A DNA stretch of 64,000 bases from Gemmatimonadaceae bacterium (GTDB lineage Bacteria; Gemmatimonadota; Gemmatimonadetes; Gemmatimonadales; Gemmatimonadaceae): contig JAUQWM010000032.1 of assembly GCA_030835125.1 (NCBI GenBank), forward strand, positions 92,410 to 156,409, given 5' to 3'. Position numbers and translations under genes: made by a program. Positions 35,061 through 44,227 of this stretch are shown here, piece by piece. The number at the start of each line of letters is the position of its first letter. Position 1 is the first letter of the stretch. A model generated the notes under the pieces. It worked only from the letters and a program-made list of their open reading frames with translations. It was not told the DNA's origin and did no database searches.

Positions 35061-36074
35061 TCACGGCCTGATGGCGTCGAGCAACCGCGCGATCACCTGG
35101 TCCGGGTCGATGCCGTCGGCCTCGGCCTGGTAGTTGACGAGCACGCGATGCCGGAGGACGGGGAGCGCCACGGCGGTGACGTCCTCGAGCGAAGGCGCCG
35201 GACGCCCGTCGAGGAGGGCAGTCGCCTTGGCGCCGAGGAGCAACGCCTGCCCCGCGCGCGGGCCGGCGCCCCAGCGCACGAACTCCCGTACCGGTGGGGG
35301 CGCCGTCGCATCGGCCGGGCGCGTCGCCCGCGTCAGGCGGAGGGCATAGTCGACCACGTTCGAGGCGGCCGGCAGGTCCCGCACCAGCATCCGGGCCGAC
35401 TCCAGTTCGGCGCCTGACGCGGCCACGCGCGCCACGCGCTCGGCGCCCGTCGTCGTCTCGGCGATGATCCGCCGTTCATCGTCAGGCGTCGGGTACCCGA
35501 TGACGACGTTGAACAGGAACCGGTCGAGCTGCGCCTCGGGCAACGGGTGCGTCCCCTCCTGCTCGATGGGGTTCTCGGTGGCCAGCACGAACAGCGGGCG
35601 CTCGAGCTCGTGGCGCACGCCGCCCACCGTGACCTGGTACTCCTGCATCGCCTCGAGCAGTGCGGCCTGGGTCCGCGGCGGCGTCCGGTTGATCTCGTCC
35701 GCCAGGATGATGTTCGCGAAGACCGGGCCGGGAATGAACCGGATGCTCCGCTTCCCGGTCGCCGTGTCCTCCTCGATCACCTCGGCGCCGAGGATGTCGG
35801 ACGGCATGAGGTCCGGCGTGAACTGGATCCGGTTGAACCGGAGGCTCAGCGCCTCGGCGAGCGTCTTGATGAGGAGCGTCTTCGCCAGGCCCGGGACGCC
35901 GCGGAGCAGGCAGTGGCCACCGGCGAGGAGGCAGGCGAGCACCTCGCGCACGACGGGTCGCTGGCCGATGATGACGCGCGCGACCTCGCGCTCGAGTCGC
36001 GAAACGAGGTCGCCGGCCTGCTCGAAGGTGAAATGGGGCGCGTCGGATCGCGCGGTCGTCGGGCTCACGGTCAC
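35061..36074 (-). CDS. MoxR-family AAA+ ATPase
   Basis: About 337 residues. Walker A is RGVPGLAKT, Walker B is IILADEINRTPPRTQAALLEAMQE, and the sensor block LFVLATENPIEQEGTHPLPEAQLDRF is typical of MoxR. These chaperone-like ATPases mature or insert metal into vWA partner complexes. The start is uncertain: GTG codons at 36074 and 36068 both precede SPTTARSDAPHF, and neither has a clear ribosome site. The frame is open to 36152. It is the first gene of the five-gene cluster down to 29034. Confidence 0.9.
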   Translation of the reverse strand: MTVSPTTARSDAPHFTFEQAGDLVSRLEREVARVIIGQRPVVREVLACLLAGGHCLLRGVPGLAKTLLIKTLAEALSLRFNRIQFTPDLMPSDILGAEVIEEDTATGKRSIRFIPGPVFANIILADEINRTPPRTQAALLEAMQEYQVTVGGVRHELERPLFVLATENPIEQEGTHPLPEAQLDRFLFNVVIGYPTPDDERRIIAETTTGAERVARVAASGAELESARMLVRDLPAASNVVDYALRLTRATRPADATAPPPVREFVRWGAGPRAGQALLLGAKATALLDGRPAPSLEDVTAVALPVLRHRVLVNYQAEADGIDPDQVIARLLDAIRP

Positions 36075-36170
36075 GCGCGAATCATACGTCAGCGCGCCGG
36101 GGTCATGGCAGAGGGCAAGGGACCGCGATGGCCCGTCCGAAGGGCCAGGCACCGTTGCCCATCGCCCCTC

Positions 36171-36198
36171 TGCGCTTTGCGCTCAGCGCCTGGCGCTC
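36171..36198. repeat. Heptad array, unit TGCGCTT/AGCGCCT
   Basis: Four units (TGCGCTT, TGCGCTC, AGCGCCT, GGCGCTC) run into the stop codon of the YajQ gene. The reverse complement unit occurs as AGCGCCA, GGCGCAA, AGCGCAA at 46705-46725, about 10.5 kb away. Confidence 0.75.
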
Positions 36199-36697
36199 AG
36201 CGGTAGTTCCCGAACTTGAGCTCCACCCCGAAGTCCATCGACCGCAGCAGCGTGATCGCGGTCTGCAGTTCATCCTTCGACGGCGAACTCACGCGGACCT
36301 GGTCTCCCTGGATCGCCGCCTGGACCTTCTTGAGCTTCGCATCCTTGATGGCGGCGGCCACCTTCTTCGCGGTGTCCGAATCGAGCGCCATCTTGAGGCC
36401 CACTTCCTTGCGCACGGTGTCGCCGCCCGCCGGGATGGTCTCGCCGACGTCCAGGTTCTTGACCGGCACACCCCGCTTGATGAGCCGGCCCTGGAGCACG
36501 TCGAACAACGCGCGCATCCGGAAATCGTCGTCGGCGACGAGCTTCAGCTTGCCCTCGGCGCGGCTGAACTCGATCGCGACTTTCGATCCCTTGAAGTCGT
36601 AGCGCTGCGCGATCTCCTTCTGCGCCTGGTTGACCGCGTTGTCGACTTCCTGGAGATCGACGCCGGTAGTGACGTCGAAAGAACTGTTCGAGGCCAT
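36197..36697 (-). CDS. yajQ: YajQ family nucleotide-binding protein
   Basis: 166 residues, the normal YajQ length. The start MASNSSFDVTTGVDLQEVDNAV and the end RSMDFGVELKFGNYR are family-typical. YajQ proteins bind RNA/nucleotides and, in Xanthomonas, cyclic di-GMP; the role in this organism is unknown. The start at 36697 is set by similarity; the frame is open to 36856. Its leader has GGGAGAC/GAGAGTC-type heptads (36707-36734). Confidence 0.95.
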   Translation of the reverse strand: MASNSSFDVTTGVDLQEVDNAVNQAQKEIAQRYDFKGSKVAIEFSRAEGKLKLVADDDFRMRALFDVLQGRLIKRGVPVKNLDVGETIPAGGDTVRKEVGLKMALDSDTAKKVAAAIKDAKLKKVQAAIQGDQVRVSSPSKDELQTAITLLRSMDFGVELKFGNYR

Positions 36698-36706
36698 GAG
36701 GAAGGT

Positions 36707-36734
36707 GGGAGACGAGAGTCGAGAAATGGGATCT
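36707..36734. repeat. Degenerate heptad array upstream of yajQ
   Basis: Four imperfect units (GGGAGAC, GAGAGTC, GAGAAAT, GGGATCT) begin 10 bp upstream of the yajQ start. They resemble the GGGAGAT unit at 3720 and the GAGAAGG unit at 45291. Confidence 0.45.
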
Positions 36735-36781
36735 GCCCGGCTGAAAGCTAGCCACCACCCCAGCTCCCTTCCCCTGACCAC

Positions 36782-36796
36782 TGGGGTCTGACCCCA
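36782..36796. repeat. Perfect palindrome TGGGGTC-T-GACCCCA (REP-like)
   Basis: Seven bases pair with their complement across one spacer base, in the gap between yajQ and the AraC gene. GGGGTC/GACCCC palindromes of this kind occur in repetitive elements of other bacteria (from memory), but only one copy was noticed here, so a regulator site is also possible. Confidence 0.5.
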
Positions 36797-36953
36797 TTGG
36801 CCTCCGGAGGCTGGACGCTTCATCCCGTGCTCTCCACGTCCTGTCCTGACTGGCATGAGTTGGGCATCGTAGCTGCGCCCTGGCGACCGGGCCGGGCCAT
36901 CTTACCGACATGCCTGCACGCCGCGGATCGGCGTCGTGATACATCACGGGACA

Positions 36954-37838
36954 ATGGCAACGACAAGCGCCAGCCTCGCGATCGACCTGCCTCCAGACGC
37001 CCTCCGGATCGACCGGGTCCCGTCACTCGGCGGGATGGACCTCGTTCGCGCGAACTTCCAGACTCGACGATCGCCGCTGCACATGCATCGCGAGCTGGAA
37101 ATCGGGATCGTCGTGGCCGGCACACGCGTCGTGCGTTGTCGAGAGACAGAGTACGAGGCGGAGGCAGGGTCGATCGTCGCCTTTGCGCCTGGAGAGGCGC
37201 ACGGCGGGCATCCGGTTGGCGGCGCCGGATCCGCGTACCGCGGCTTCCTGCTGCCCACGGCTCCCGGGCCTGCCAGGGAAGGGTCACTGATTCCGCCGGG
37301 GGACCATCTGCGGTTCGAGAGCCCGGTCATCCGCGATCGGCCGCTGGCACGCCGACTCGCGAGGATCCATGCCTCGTTCGACGGCGGTGTCGCGACCCCA
37401 ACCCCGGACCAGGAGTTGCTCGAGGCGATCGAAGCGCTCTTCGGCACGCACTCTCGACTCACCCCTCCCGGGAAGCCGGCCGCCGCGAGCTCCACTGCGG
37501 CCGTCCAGGCGGCCCGCTGGCGCATCGAACGGGACTTTGCGGCACCTCTGCGTCTGTCGGCGCTGGCCGCCGCGGCGGGAGTGAGCACCTTCCACCTCAT
37601 CCGGCTCTTCCGCGCCGCCACGGGTCTCACGCCGCACGCGTACCTCGAGCAGGTGCGCGTGCACCGGGCCTCGGAACTGCTGCGCCAGGGGATGGGTGTC
37701 TCGCTGGTCGCCTGCCTCACCGGATTCGCCGACCAGAGTCACCTGACGCGGCAATTCAGGAAACTCGTGGGTGTTCCCCCCGGCGAATACCGGCGCCGCA
37801 CCTGCGCGTCACCCGCCCGCCGGCGGCGCCCTGCCTAA
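36954..37838 (+). CDS. AraC-family transcriptional regulator
   Basis: 294 residues. The N-terminal half is a cupin-type sensing domain (SPLHMHRELEIGIVVAGTRV, IVAFAPGEAHGGHPV) and the C-terminal 100 residues hold two helix-turn-helix motifs (LSALAAAAGVSTFHLIRLFRAATG and ACLTGFADQSHLTRQFRKLVGVPPGEYR). It binds DNA and responds to a small ligand that is not known. ATG 36954 is preferred over the GTG at 36936. It converges with the MBL gene with a 4-bp overlap of stops, so the target may be elsewhere. Confidence 0.92.
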   Translation: MATTSASLAIDLPPDALRIDRVPSLGGMDLVRANFQTRRSPLHMHRELEIGIVVAGTRVVRCRETEYEAEAGSIVAFAPGEAHGGHPVGGAGSAYRGFLLPTAPGPAREGSLIPPGDHLRFESPVIRDRPLARRLARIHASFDGGVATPTPDQELLEAIEALFGTHSRLTPPGKPAAASSTAAVQAARWRIERDFAAPLRLSALAAAAGVSTFHLIRLFRAATGLTPHAYLEQVRVHRASELLRQGMGVSLVACLTGFADQSHLTRQFRKLVGVPPGEYRRRTCASPARRRRPA

Positions 37839-38944
37839 CCAGGCGTTGCCTTGTCCAGGTCGCCCCGCGCCTCCAGCCAGGCGCGCTCGACGGCCGGCGC
37901 GGCAAAGAACGCATCGAACGCGCGCCCGGTCATGACGTCGCCGCGCGTGAACCGCTCCCGGAATCCGGTCAGGTCGACCGCCTTGCGCGTCGCCTCCAGG
38001 TCCAGGCCGCGTGCCACCGCCGCCTTCGCCTGCTCCAGCGTCGAGGCAATGAGCTCGCGGACGAGGTCCAGGTACTCCCAGTCCCGCTGCAGCGCCCCGT
38101 GCCCCGGCACCACCACAAGGGCCGGGAGCGCCCGGAGTGCGCCTAACGTTCGATGCCACTCGCCAAGGTAGGAGCCGAACGAGTACGGCGCCGGGTTGAC
38201 GAGGAGGTCGCCCATGACGAGCACGCGTTCCCGGGGCAGCCACACCGTCAGGTCGCCCCGCGTGTTGCCCCGCCCCAGGTACCGGATCGCGATGGTTCGC
38301 TCGCCACGGCGCAGCACGAGGGAATCCGTGACCGTCAGCGTCGGCAGGACAGGCGTCACCTCGGCCATCACCGGAACCGCCCACTTCATCGCCGCCACCT
38401 GGCGGCGCACCATGGCGCTGTCGGCCGCGGTGTAGGGCTGGCCGTCGCGCCTCACCGCGGCGGCATACCGCTTCTCGAGGTCGGCGATGGTGGCGGGCAG
38501 GCCCTGAGAGCGGAAGGCCTCGAACCCGGCGAGTTCCTGCGACTCCATGTCGAGCCGCGTGCTGGCGTGCGCGACGAACTCGACGCCGGGGAACGCCTCA
38601 CGATACGCCTGGTTCCCGAACCAGTGATCGCCGTGCCAGTGGGTGTTGACGACGTATCGCACCGGGTTCGGGGTAAGCCGCCGGATCTCGGCAATCACGC
38701 GCCGCGCGGTCGCCGGTGACCACTGTGCGTCGACGACCACGACATCGGTGTCGTTGATGATGACGACCGCGGTCCCGTCGACGCCGGCGGCGTCGCCAAG
38801 CGGGTTGTCGAACACGAAGGTGTGCACGCCTGGCGCCACCTCGGTCCGGGTGAACGCCGGGCCGTCATAGCCAGTGGACTGCGCGGCGAGCGGCGCGCAG
38901 GTCACGAGGACGAGGATCGCGAGCAGGTGCCTGGAAGGATTCAT
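37835..38944 (-). CDS. Secreted metallo-beta-lactamase-fold hydrolase
   Basis: 369 residues with a signal peptide (about 1-22, ending LAAQ). The zinc motif HWHGDH (HxHxDH) is in VVNTHWHGDHWFGNQ, followed by a GDLLVNPAPYSFG block (metal-bridging Asp) and VVPGHGALQ with the last His. The layout is similar to class B3-like and QuiP-type hydrolases. Substrate unknown; activity on beta-lactams should not be assumed. Its start faces the kinase gene across a 167-bp divergent gap. Confidence 0.85.
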   Translation of the reverse strand: MNPSRHLLAILVLVTCAPLAAQSTGYDGPAFTRTEVAPGVHTFVFDNPLGDAAGVDGTAVVIINDTDVVVVDAQWSPATARRVIAEIRRLTPNPVRYVVNTHWHGDHWFGNQAYREAFPGVEFVAHASTRLDMESQELAGFEAFRSQGLPATIADLEKRYAAAVRRDGQPYTAADSAMVRRQVAAMKWAVPVMAEVTPVLPTLTVTDSLVLRRGERTIAIRYLGRGNTRGDLTVWLPRERVLVMGDLLVNPAPYSFGSYLGEWHRTLGALRALPALVVVPGHGALQRDWEYLDLVRELIASTLEQAKAAVARGLDLEATRKAVDLTGFRERFTRGDVMTGRAFDAFFAAPAVERAWLEARGDLDKATPG

Positions 38945-39111
38945 GGCGGGCAGGATTCGACCTCCAGTATGGCGTCGGGGAGGCCCGAAGCTTGAAGGAT
39001 CTTGCTGTCGATACCCGTCCGGTGGCCCCTGGCCGAACCCGGCATGGCTGGGCCGCGTTGCGTCACGCGCGGCGGGACGTCGTTTCCGGATAGCCCTTTC
39101 CCGGATGAGCC

Positions 39112-41055
39112 ATGCCCGTCGTTCCCGGCACCGATCCCGTCTTCCTCGCCTTCCAGGACGCCGTCGCAGGACGGTACTCCATCGCCCGTGAACTGGGCCG
39201 AGGGGGCATGGGCATCGTGTACCTCGCGCATGAGGTGCACCTCGACCGCCTGGTCGCCATCAAGCTGCTCCCACCCGACCGTGCCGCCGACCCGGCACTG
39301 CGCGAGCGCTTCGTGCGCGAGGCGCGGCTGGCGGCGAAGCTGTCGCACCCGAACATCATCCCGATCCACGCGGTCGCCGAGTCCGGCGAATTCGTGTACT
39401 ACGTGATGGCGTTCGTCGACGGTGAGACGCTGGCGCAGCGCGTGCGGGCGCGCGGGCCCCTCACGGGCACGGACGGGGCACGGGTCCTGCGCGAGGTCGC
39501 CTGGGCCCTTTCGCATGCCCACGCGCAGGGACTGGTCCATCGCGACGTGAAGCCCGACAACATCCTGCTCGAGGCCGGGACGGGCCGCGCGCTGGTGGCC
39601 GACTTCGGGATCGCGGCGGCGGCGGGCGACCTGGAGGGCGGCCGTGGCGCCGCGGGCACCCCCGAGTTCATGAGTCCCGAGCAGGCCACGGGGGTGCCCC
39701 TCGACGCCCGCGCCGACCTCTACTCGTTAGGGGCGACCGCGTTCTTCGCGTTCTCGGGCCGGTTGCCGTTCGAGGGACGCACGGCGACCGAGGTCGTCGC
39801 GCGCCACGCGACCGAGAAGGCCCCGGCGCTGGCCTCCATCGGGGTCGCGGTGCCACGGAGGGTCGCGGCACTCGTGGATCGGTGCCTCGCCAAGGCGCCA
39901 TCCGATCGTCCCGCGTCGGCCGATGCGGTGGCGGAGGAACTCGGCCTGGCCATGGAGCAGCGCCGCGAGTTGCCCGTGGCGCTCAGGGCCTTCGTGAAGC
40001 GCAACTCACGGATGGACGGGGGCGGGACGCTGCTCGGCGCCTTCGGCCTCGCGGCGGCGGCGGTCACGCTCGCGCGCCTCTACGGAGGCGAGGTTGGCTG
40101 GGTGACCCTGGCGGCCGGCGCGACCCTGGGACCGCTCGGCTTCATGGTGAATGCGGCGCGACGGCTCGTCCGTCAGGGCTTCTCCTATGCCGACGTGGCA
40201 CCGGCGTACCAGCGGGAGCGGGAACAGGTCGGCGAGGAACTGGCCGTTGACCGCCGATCCGGTCCGGTGCTTCCGGAACGGGTCCTCAGGTGGGCGGCGA
40301 TCTCGGGCATGTCGGTCCTCGCCGCGTCGCTCATGACCGGCATCGGCCTGAGCGTCGGCGCCTGGCTCAGCCCGACGCTGGCGCGCGTTCTCTCTGCACC
40401 GGGTGCCGGCCCCTGGCTGCAGTCACTCCTGTCGGTCGGGGTGTTCTCGGTGATGGTCGGGATGCCGAGCAGCCTGGGATACCTCGCGCTCCTGCAGCGC
40501 CGCATGGATGTCGACACGGGATTCTGGGCGCGCATCTGGAAGGGACCGCTCGGTCGCTTCGCGTTCTCGATCGCCCGCCGCGGCGGCGGGGCGCACCCGG
40601 TCGTGGCCGCCATGACCCATCGCGCCACCGAGCTGTCGTTAGGCCTCGCGGCCGGCGAGTTGTTCGAGGGCCTGCCCCGGGAGACGCGCCAGGCCCTCGG
40701 CGAACTGCCCGCGGTCCTGCGGCGGCTCCAGGATGACGCCCAGTCGCTCCGCGCGCGTCATGAGTCGCTCCAGCAGGCGCTGTCGGGCACGACGGCGTCG
40801 AGTCCCGAGTATGACGACCTTCGCGCCATGCGCGACGAGGCCCACGCGCGACTTGGCGAATCGGTGGGCGCGCTCGAGACGCTGCGGCTTGGCCTGCTGC
40901 GCCTTCACGCCGGCACGGCGACGGTCGAGAGCTTCACGACCCACCTGGACGTCGCCGCCGATGTCTCGGTCCAGGTGAACCGGTTGATCGAGGCGCACGA
41001 CGACGTCGAACGCGTCCTTCGGTTTGCCAGTCCCCCCGCCCTGACGCCCGCCTGA
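39112..41055 (+). CDS. Membrane Ser/Thr protein kinase (PknB-type)
   Basis: 647 residues. The kinase domain (about 22-285) is complete: GRGGMGIVY at 29-37, VAIK with Lys51, HRDVKPDN at 143-150, DFG at 164-166 and GTPEFMSPEQA. It is followed by four or five hydrophobic stretches (roughly 305-345, 400-425 and 435-465) and a cytoplasmic helical C-terminus (about 480-647), without PASTA repeats. It phosphorylates unknown proteins. The stop codon (TGA at 41053) overlaps the first unit of the inverted heptad array at 41054. Confidence 0.92.
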   Translation: MPVVPGTDPVFLAFQDAVAGRYSIARELGRGGMGIVYLAHEVHLDRLVAIKLLPPDRAADPALRERFVREARLAAKLSHPNIIPIHAVAESGEFVYYVMAFVDGETLAQRVRARGPLTGTDGARVLREVAWALSHAHAQGLVHRDVKPDNILLEAGTGRALVADFGIAAAAGDLEGGRGAAGTPEFMSPEQATGVPLDARADLYSLGATAFFAFSGRLPFEGRTATEVVARHATEKAPALASIGVAVPRRVAALVDRCLAKAPSDRPASADAVAEELGLAMEQRRELPVALRAFVKRNSRMDGGGTLLGAFGLAAAAVTLARLYGGEVGWVTLAAGATLGPLGFMVNAARRLVRQGFSYADVAPAYQREREQVGEELAVDRRSGPVLPERVLRWAAISGMSVLAASLMTGIGLSVGAWLSPTLARVLSAPGAGPWLQSLLSVGVFSVMVGMPSSLGYLALLQRRMDVDTGFWARIWKGPLGRFAFSIARRGGGAHPVVAAMTHRATELSLGLAAGELFEGLPRETRQALGELPAVLRRLQDDAQSLRARHESLQQALSGTTASSPEYDDLRAMRDEAHARLGESVGALETLRLGLLRLHAGTATVESFTTHLDVAADVSVQVNRLIEAHDDVERVLRFASPPALTPA

Positions 41056-41151
41056 TTCGTGACTCGGGATTCCCGATTCGTGATCTCGATTCGGTGGCAT
41101 GGCACCGCCGAGTCACGAATCACCCGTCACGATGCCCGGATCACGCTTCCC
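41054..41151. repeat. Inverted heptad array, unit GATTCGT / GAATCAC
   Basis: Left arm: GATTCGT, GACTCGG, GATTCCC, GATTCGT, GATCTCG (41054-41088). Right arm: GAGTCAC, GAATCAC, CCGTCAC, GATGCCC, GGATCAC, GCTTCCC (41110-41151). The arms are imperfect reverse complements. The left arm includes the kinase stop codon and the right arm includes the zapA stop and last codons. Confidence 0.8.
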
Positions 41152-41437
41152 GCTTCGCGGGGGGCAGCATGTGCCGGACCTCGCTGGCCAGCGCGCGCAG
41201 CTGGTCCTCGACTTCGCGCGCCGAAGTGCGTTCGCGGAACAGCTCGTCCGTGATCTGCATCGCGGCCAGGATGGCCGCCTTGTGCGTCTCCATCAGCGCG
41301 TTGGCGGCCAGCACCTTCCGGATCTCGCGATCGAGGTAGGCGGCGACGGCACGGGTGTGCTCGGGCGTCGCGTCACTCCGGATGCCGTACTCCTCGCCGA
41401 CGATGCTGACCTTGGCGACGTGCCGCTTGTCGCTCAT
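41141..41437 (-). CDS. zapA: Cell division protein ZapA
   Basis: 98 residues. The pattern VAKVSIVGEEYGIRSDATPEH near the N-terminus, then a helical coil with LAANALMETHKAAILAAMQITDEL, is the ZapA form. ZapA crosslinks FtsZ filaments at the division ring. It overlaps the upstream coiled-coil gene by 4 nt. Its last codons lie inside the heptad array. Confidence 0.85.
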   Translation of the reverse strand: MSDKRHVAKVSIVGEEYGIRSDATPEHTRAVAAYLDREIRKVLAANALMETHKAAILAAMQITDELFRERTSAREVEDQLRALASEVRHMLPPAKREA

Positions 41438-41811
41438 CGCGCCTCTCGCGAGCCGCGACCCGGCTTGCCGGTGCGCGTGGCCTCGCTGCCGTTCCCTGTG
41501 GCCGCGTGGGAACCGGTCACCGGTCGCCCGGACTGCTGCCGGAGAAACCGCACCTGCGCGAGGATGGCGCGGGTCCGCTCGGTGGCGAACTGGAGGCGGT
41601 CCCGGAGGTCGGCGTTCTCGGCTTCCAGCTCGGCGACCCGCTGCGGCGCGAACAGGTCCCCGGTGCTGCTGGTGGACTCGTAGGTGCGCAGCTTCGCTTC
41701 CGCCTGGAGCGCGCGCTTCCGGAACGTCGCCAGTTCCTCACCGAGGCTGCGGACGAGTTGCGCCAGCTGCGGCAGCGGGTGGCTCTCAGGCAGTGATTCG
41801 CGGTCGGACAC
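41434..41811 (-). CDS. Small coiled-coil protein between pheT and zapA (ZapB-like candidate)
   Basis: 125 residues, with a heptad-type helix from about 15-90 (LAQLVRSLGEELATFRKRALQ, RVAELEAENADLRDRLQF) and a Gly/Ser/Arg-rich tail of about 25 residues. No family name is certain. It overlaps the pheT end by 26 nt and zapA by 4 nt. Position next to zapA and the coiled coil suggest a divisome or FtsZ-ring accessory, by analogy with ZapB; this is inference. Confidence 0.6.
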   Translation of the reverse strand: MSDRESLPESHPLPQLAQLVRSLGEELATFRKRALQAEAKLRTYESTSSTGDLFAPQRVAELEAENADLRDRLQFATERTRAILAQVRFLRQQSGRPVTGSHAATGNGSEATRTGKPGRGSREAR

Positions 41812-44227
41812 CGAGCTCGTTCTCCAGGCTCCGGAGGATCTTCTGACGACGTCCCTCGATCTCCTTGTCGCGTAGAGTGCGCACCGGGTCCCGGAAGGTC
41901 AACCGCCACCCCAGGCTCCGGGTCCCCGCCGGGAGCCCCTCGCCGCGATATTCGTCGAACAGGACCACCCGTTCCAGCAAGTCCCCGCCGGCGTCCCGCA
42001 CCACGCGCTCGACGTCCGCGGCCGGCACCGCATCCGGCACCAGCAGCGCGAGGTCGACCTCCGCCGCGGGCGTGGTCGGCAGCGACCGGTACCGCACGTG
42101 GGCGCGGCGCACCACGCCGGGCGCCGCGTGGGCGTGCGACCCCGCCGGCGCCACGAACGCGTTAGGCATCACGTCCAGGGTCACCTCGACGCCCCACGCC
42201 TCGGCGGCCCAGGGCGGGCGGTCGAGCGCCAGCGGCCCCGCCACCCCGACCCGGCGCTTCACCGGGCCGACGCCGATGACCCACGAGCGCCGGTCGTCAC
42301 CGGCCTCGAGCGAGACCGCCTCGCCGGGAAACGCGACCTCCGCGATCCGGATCGCCAGCGCCTTGGCGTCCCAGGCATCGAAGGCCGGCGGCTCGGGTTC
42401 CGTGAAGTGCGGGGGCCGGCGCCGCCCCATGATGAGCGCACCCACCCGGACTTCCTCCAGCGGCAGTCCGCCCGGCCTCGGCGTGAAGGCGGACCCCACC
42501 TCGAACAGTCGCACGTCGCCCTGCATGCGGCTCAGGTTGACCTCGGCGCGCCGCCCCAGCGTCTCCAGCAGCGACCGTCGCAGGTGGGGTTCATCCTCGG
42601 CGATGGGATTCGCCACGCGAACGTGGGTTTCATCCTCGCCGCGCACGAACGGCAGCGGCCGCACCTCGGCCAGTCCGTCGCCCACGAGCAGGTCCCGCAC
42701 GCGCCGACCGAGCAGGTGCAGCGGATGGTCGGGCACGGTGCCGGGCCGGAAGGGACTCACGTCATCGGACAGGACACCGTAGCCCCGCAGCCGGGCGACT
42801 TCCTCGACCAGGTCGGCGTCTCGGGAGACGTCGTTGCGCCAGGACGGCGGCATCACGTGGAGCTGCCCCTCGGCCTGCTGCACCCTGAACCCGACGGAGG
42901 TGAGCAGGCGGACCATCTCGTCCGCGGGGACGTCGTCCCCGAGCAGGCGCTGCGCGCGCGCCGTTCGCAGCGTGACCGCGGCCGGCGCGACAAACTCGCG
43001 GCCGACGTAGATCGGCGCCCCGTCCACGGCACCGCCGGCAACCTTCATGACCAGCCCGGCCGCCAGTTCCAGCGTCGACGCCGTGGCCGCCGGGTCGATC
43101 CCGCGCTCGAAGCGATAGCTCGCATCGGTCGAGAGGCCCAGCGCCCGGCGGGTGGCGCGGATCCGGTGCGGATCGAAGTACGCGACCTCGAGGAACAGGT
43201 CCGTGGTCGACTCACTCACCTCGGAATTCTGTCCCCCCATCACGCCGCCAAGCCCGATGGCCCGTTCCGCATCCGCGATGACGGTCATCCGCGCGCCGAG
43301 CGCCCGGTCGACGCCATCGAGGGTCACCAGCCGCTCGCCGGCACGCGGCGTCCGGACGACGATCGTGTTTCCCGCCAGCCGCGTCGCGTCGAATGCGTGC
43401 ATCGGCTGGCCATACCCGTGCAGCATGTAGTTCGTCGCATCGACGACGTTGGAGATCGAACGCACCCCGACCGACTCCAGGCGCCTGACGAGCCAGTCGG
43501 GGCTGGGGCCGACCGTCACGCCGCGAATGACCACGCCCATGTAGTGGGGGCAGCCGTCGAGGTCCTCCACCCGCACGGTGATGCCGCCGCTGGTGGCCTC
43601 GCGCGCGCCGACGACGGGCATCTGCAACGGGATGTCGCGCAGGTCGGTCAACTCCGGCGGGATCGCCACCGCGACGCTGGTCAGTGCCGACAGTTCGCGT
43701 GCCAGCCCGGCGTGCGACAGCAGGTCGGGCCGGTTCGGGAGCACGTCGACGTCGAACTGCACGTCGGCGACGTCCACCGCCTCGAGGAACGAGGTGCCCG
43801 GTGGCACGTCGATCTCGAGGGCCATGATGCCCGAGTGGTCGGCGCCAAGGCCGAGCTCCCGCGCGGAGCAGAGCATGCCATTCGACGTCTCGCCGCGGAT
43901 CTTCCGCTTCTCGAGCCTGACGCCGCCCGGCAGGACGGTGCCGGCGCGCGCAAACGGGTACAGGGTGCCGACGGTGACCACCGGCGCGCCGCAGACGACG
44001 TCGAGGAGGGTCCCGCTGCCGTCGTCCACTTTCGTGACCCAGAGCGTGTCCGCGTTAGGGTGCCGCCCGGCCTGCACCACCCGGCCGACGACGACGTCGC
44101 GCAGGTCGCCCCGCAACCGTTCCATGCGGTCCACGGTGGCGACGTGCGCCGAAATGAGGTCGCGGACCTCCTCGGGACTGCGCCGGTGGGGCACCAGGGC
44201 ACGCAGCCAGTCGTGCGAGATCAGCAT
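41786..44227 (-). CDS. pheT: Phenylalanyl-tRNA synthetase beta subunit
   Basis: 813 residues, full length for the long bacterial form. An N-terminal tRNA-binding (EMAP-like) domain (VVVGRVVQAGRHPNADTLWVTKV), the B3/B4 editing region (HYMGVVIRGVTVGPSPDWL) and B5, and a C-terminal anticodon-binding domain (FDEYRGEGLPAGTRSLGWRLTF) can be seen. It charges tRNA-Phe together with PheS. The start at 44227 (MLISHDWLRA) is set by similarity and overlaps the pheS stop by 7 nt; the frame is open to 44848. Confidence 0.97.
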   Translation of the reverse strand: MLISHDWLRALVPHRRSPEEVRDLISAHVATVDRMERLRGDLRDVVVGRVVQAGRHPNADTLWVTKVDDGSGTLLDVVCGAPVVTVGTLYPFARAGTVLPGGVRLEKRKIRGETSNGMLCSARELGLGADHSGIMALEIDVPPGTSFLEAVDVADVQFDVDVLPNRPDLLSHAGLARELSALTSVAVAIPPELTDLRDIPLQMPVVGAREATSGGITVRVEDLDGCPHYMGVVIRGVTVGPSPDWLVRRLESVGVRSISNVVDATNYMLHGYGQPMHAFDATRLAGNTIVVRTPRAGERLVTLDGVDRALGARMTVIADAERAIGLGGVMGGQNSEVSESTTDLFLEVAYFDPHRIRATRRALGLSTDASYRFERGIDPAATASTLELAAGLVMKVAGGAVDGAPIYVGREFVAPAAVTLRTARAQRLLGDDVPADEMVRLLTSVGFRVQQAEGQLHVMPPSWRNDVSRDADLVEEVARLRGYGVLSDDVSPFRPGTVPDHPLHLLGRRVRDLLVGDGLAEVRPLPFVRGEDETHVRVANPIAEDEPHLRRSLLETLGRRAEVNLSRMQGDVRLFEVGSAFTPRPGGLPLEEVRVGALIMGRRRPPHFTEPEPPAFDAWDAKALAIRIAEVAFPGEAVSLEAGDDRRSWVIGVGPVKRRVGVAGPLALDRPPWAAEAWGVEVTLDVMPNAFVAPAGSHAHAAPGVVRRAHVRYRSLPTTPAAEVDLALLVPDAVPAADVERVVRDAGGDLLERVVLFDEYRGEGLPAGTRSLGWRLTFRDPVRTLRDKEIEGRRQKILRSLENELGVRPRITA

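Noticed and set aside
36698..36953. Promoter for yajQ or the AraC regulator
   Set aside because: No credible -35/-10 pair found by eye; palindrome listed separately.
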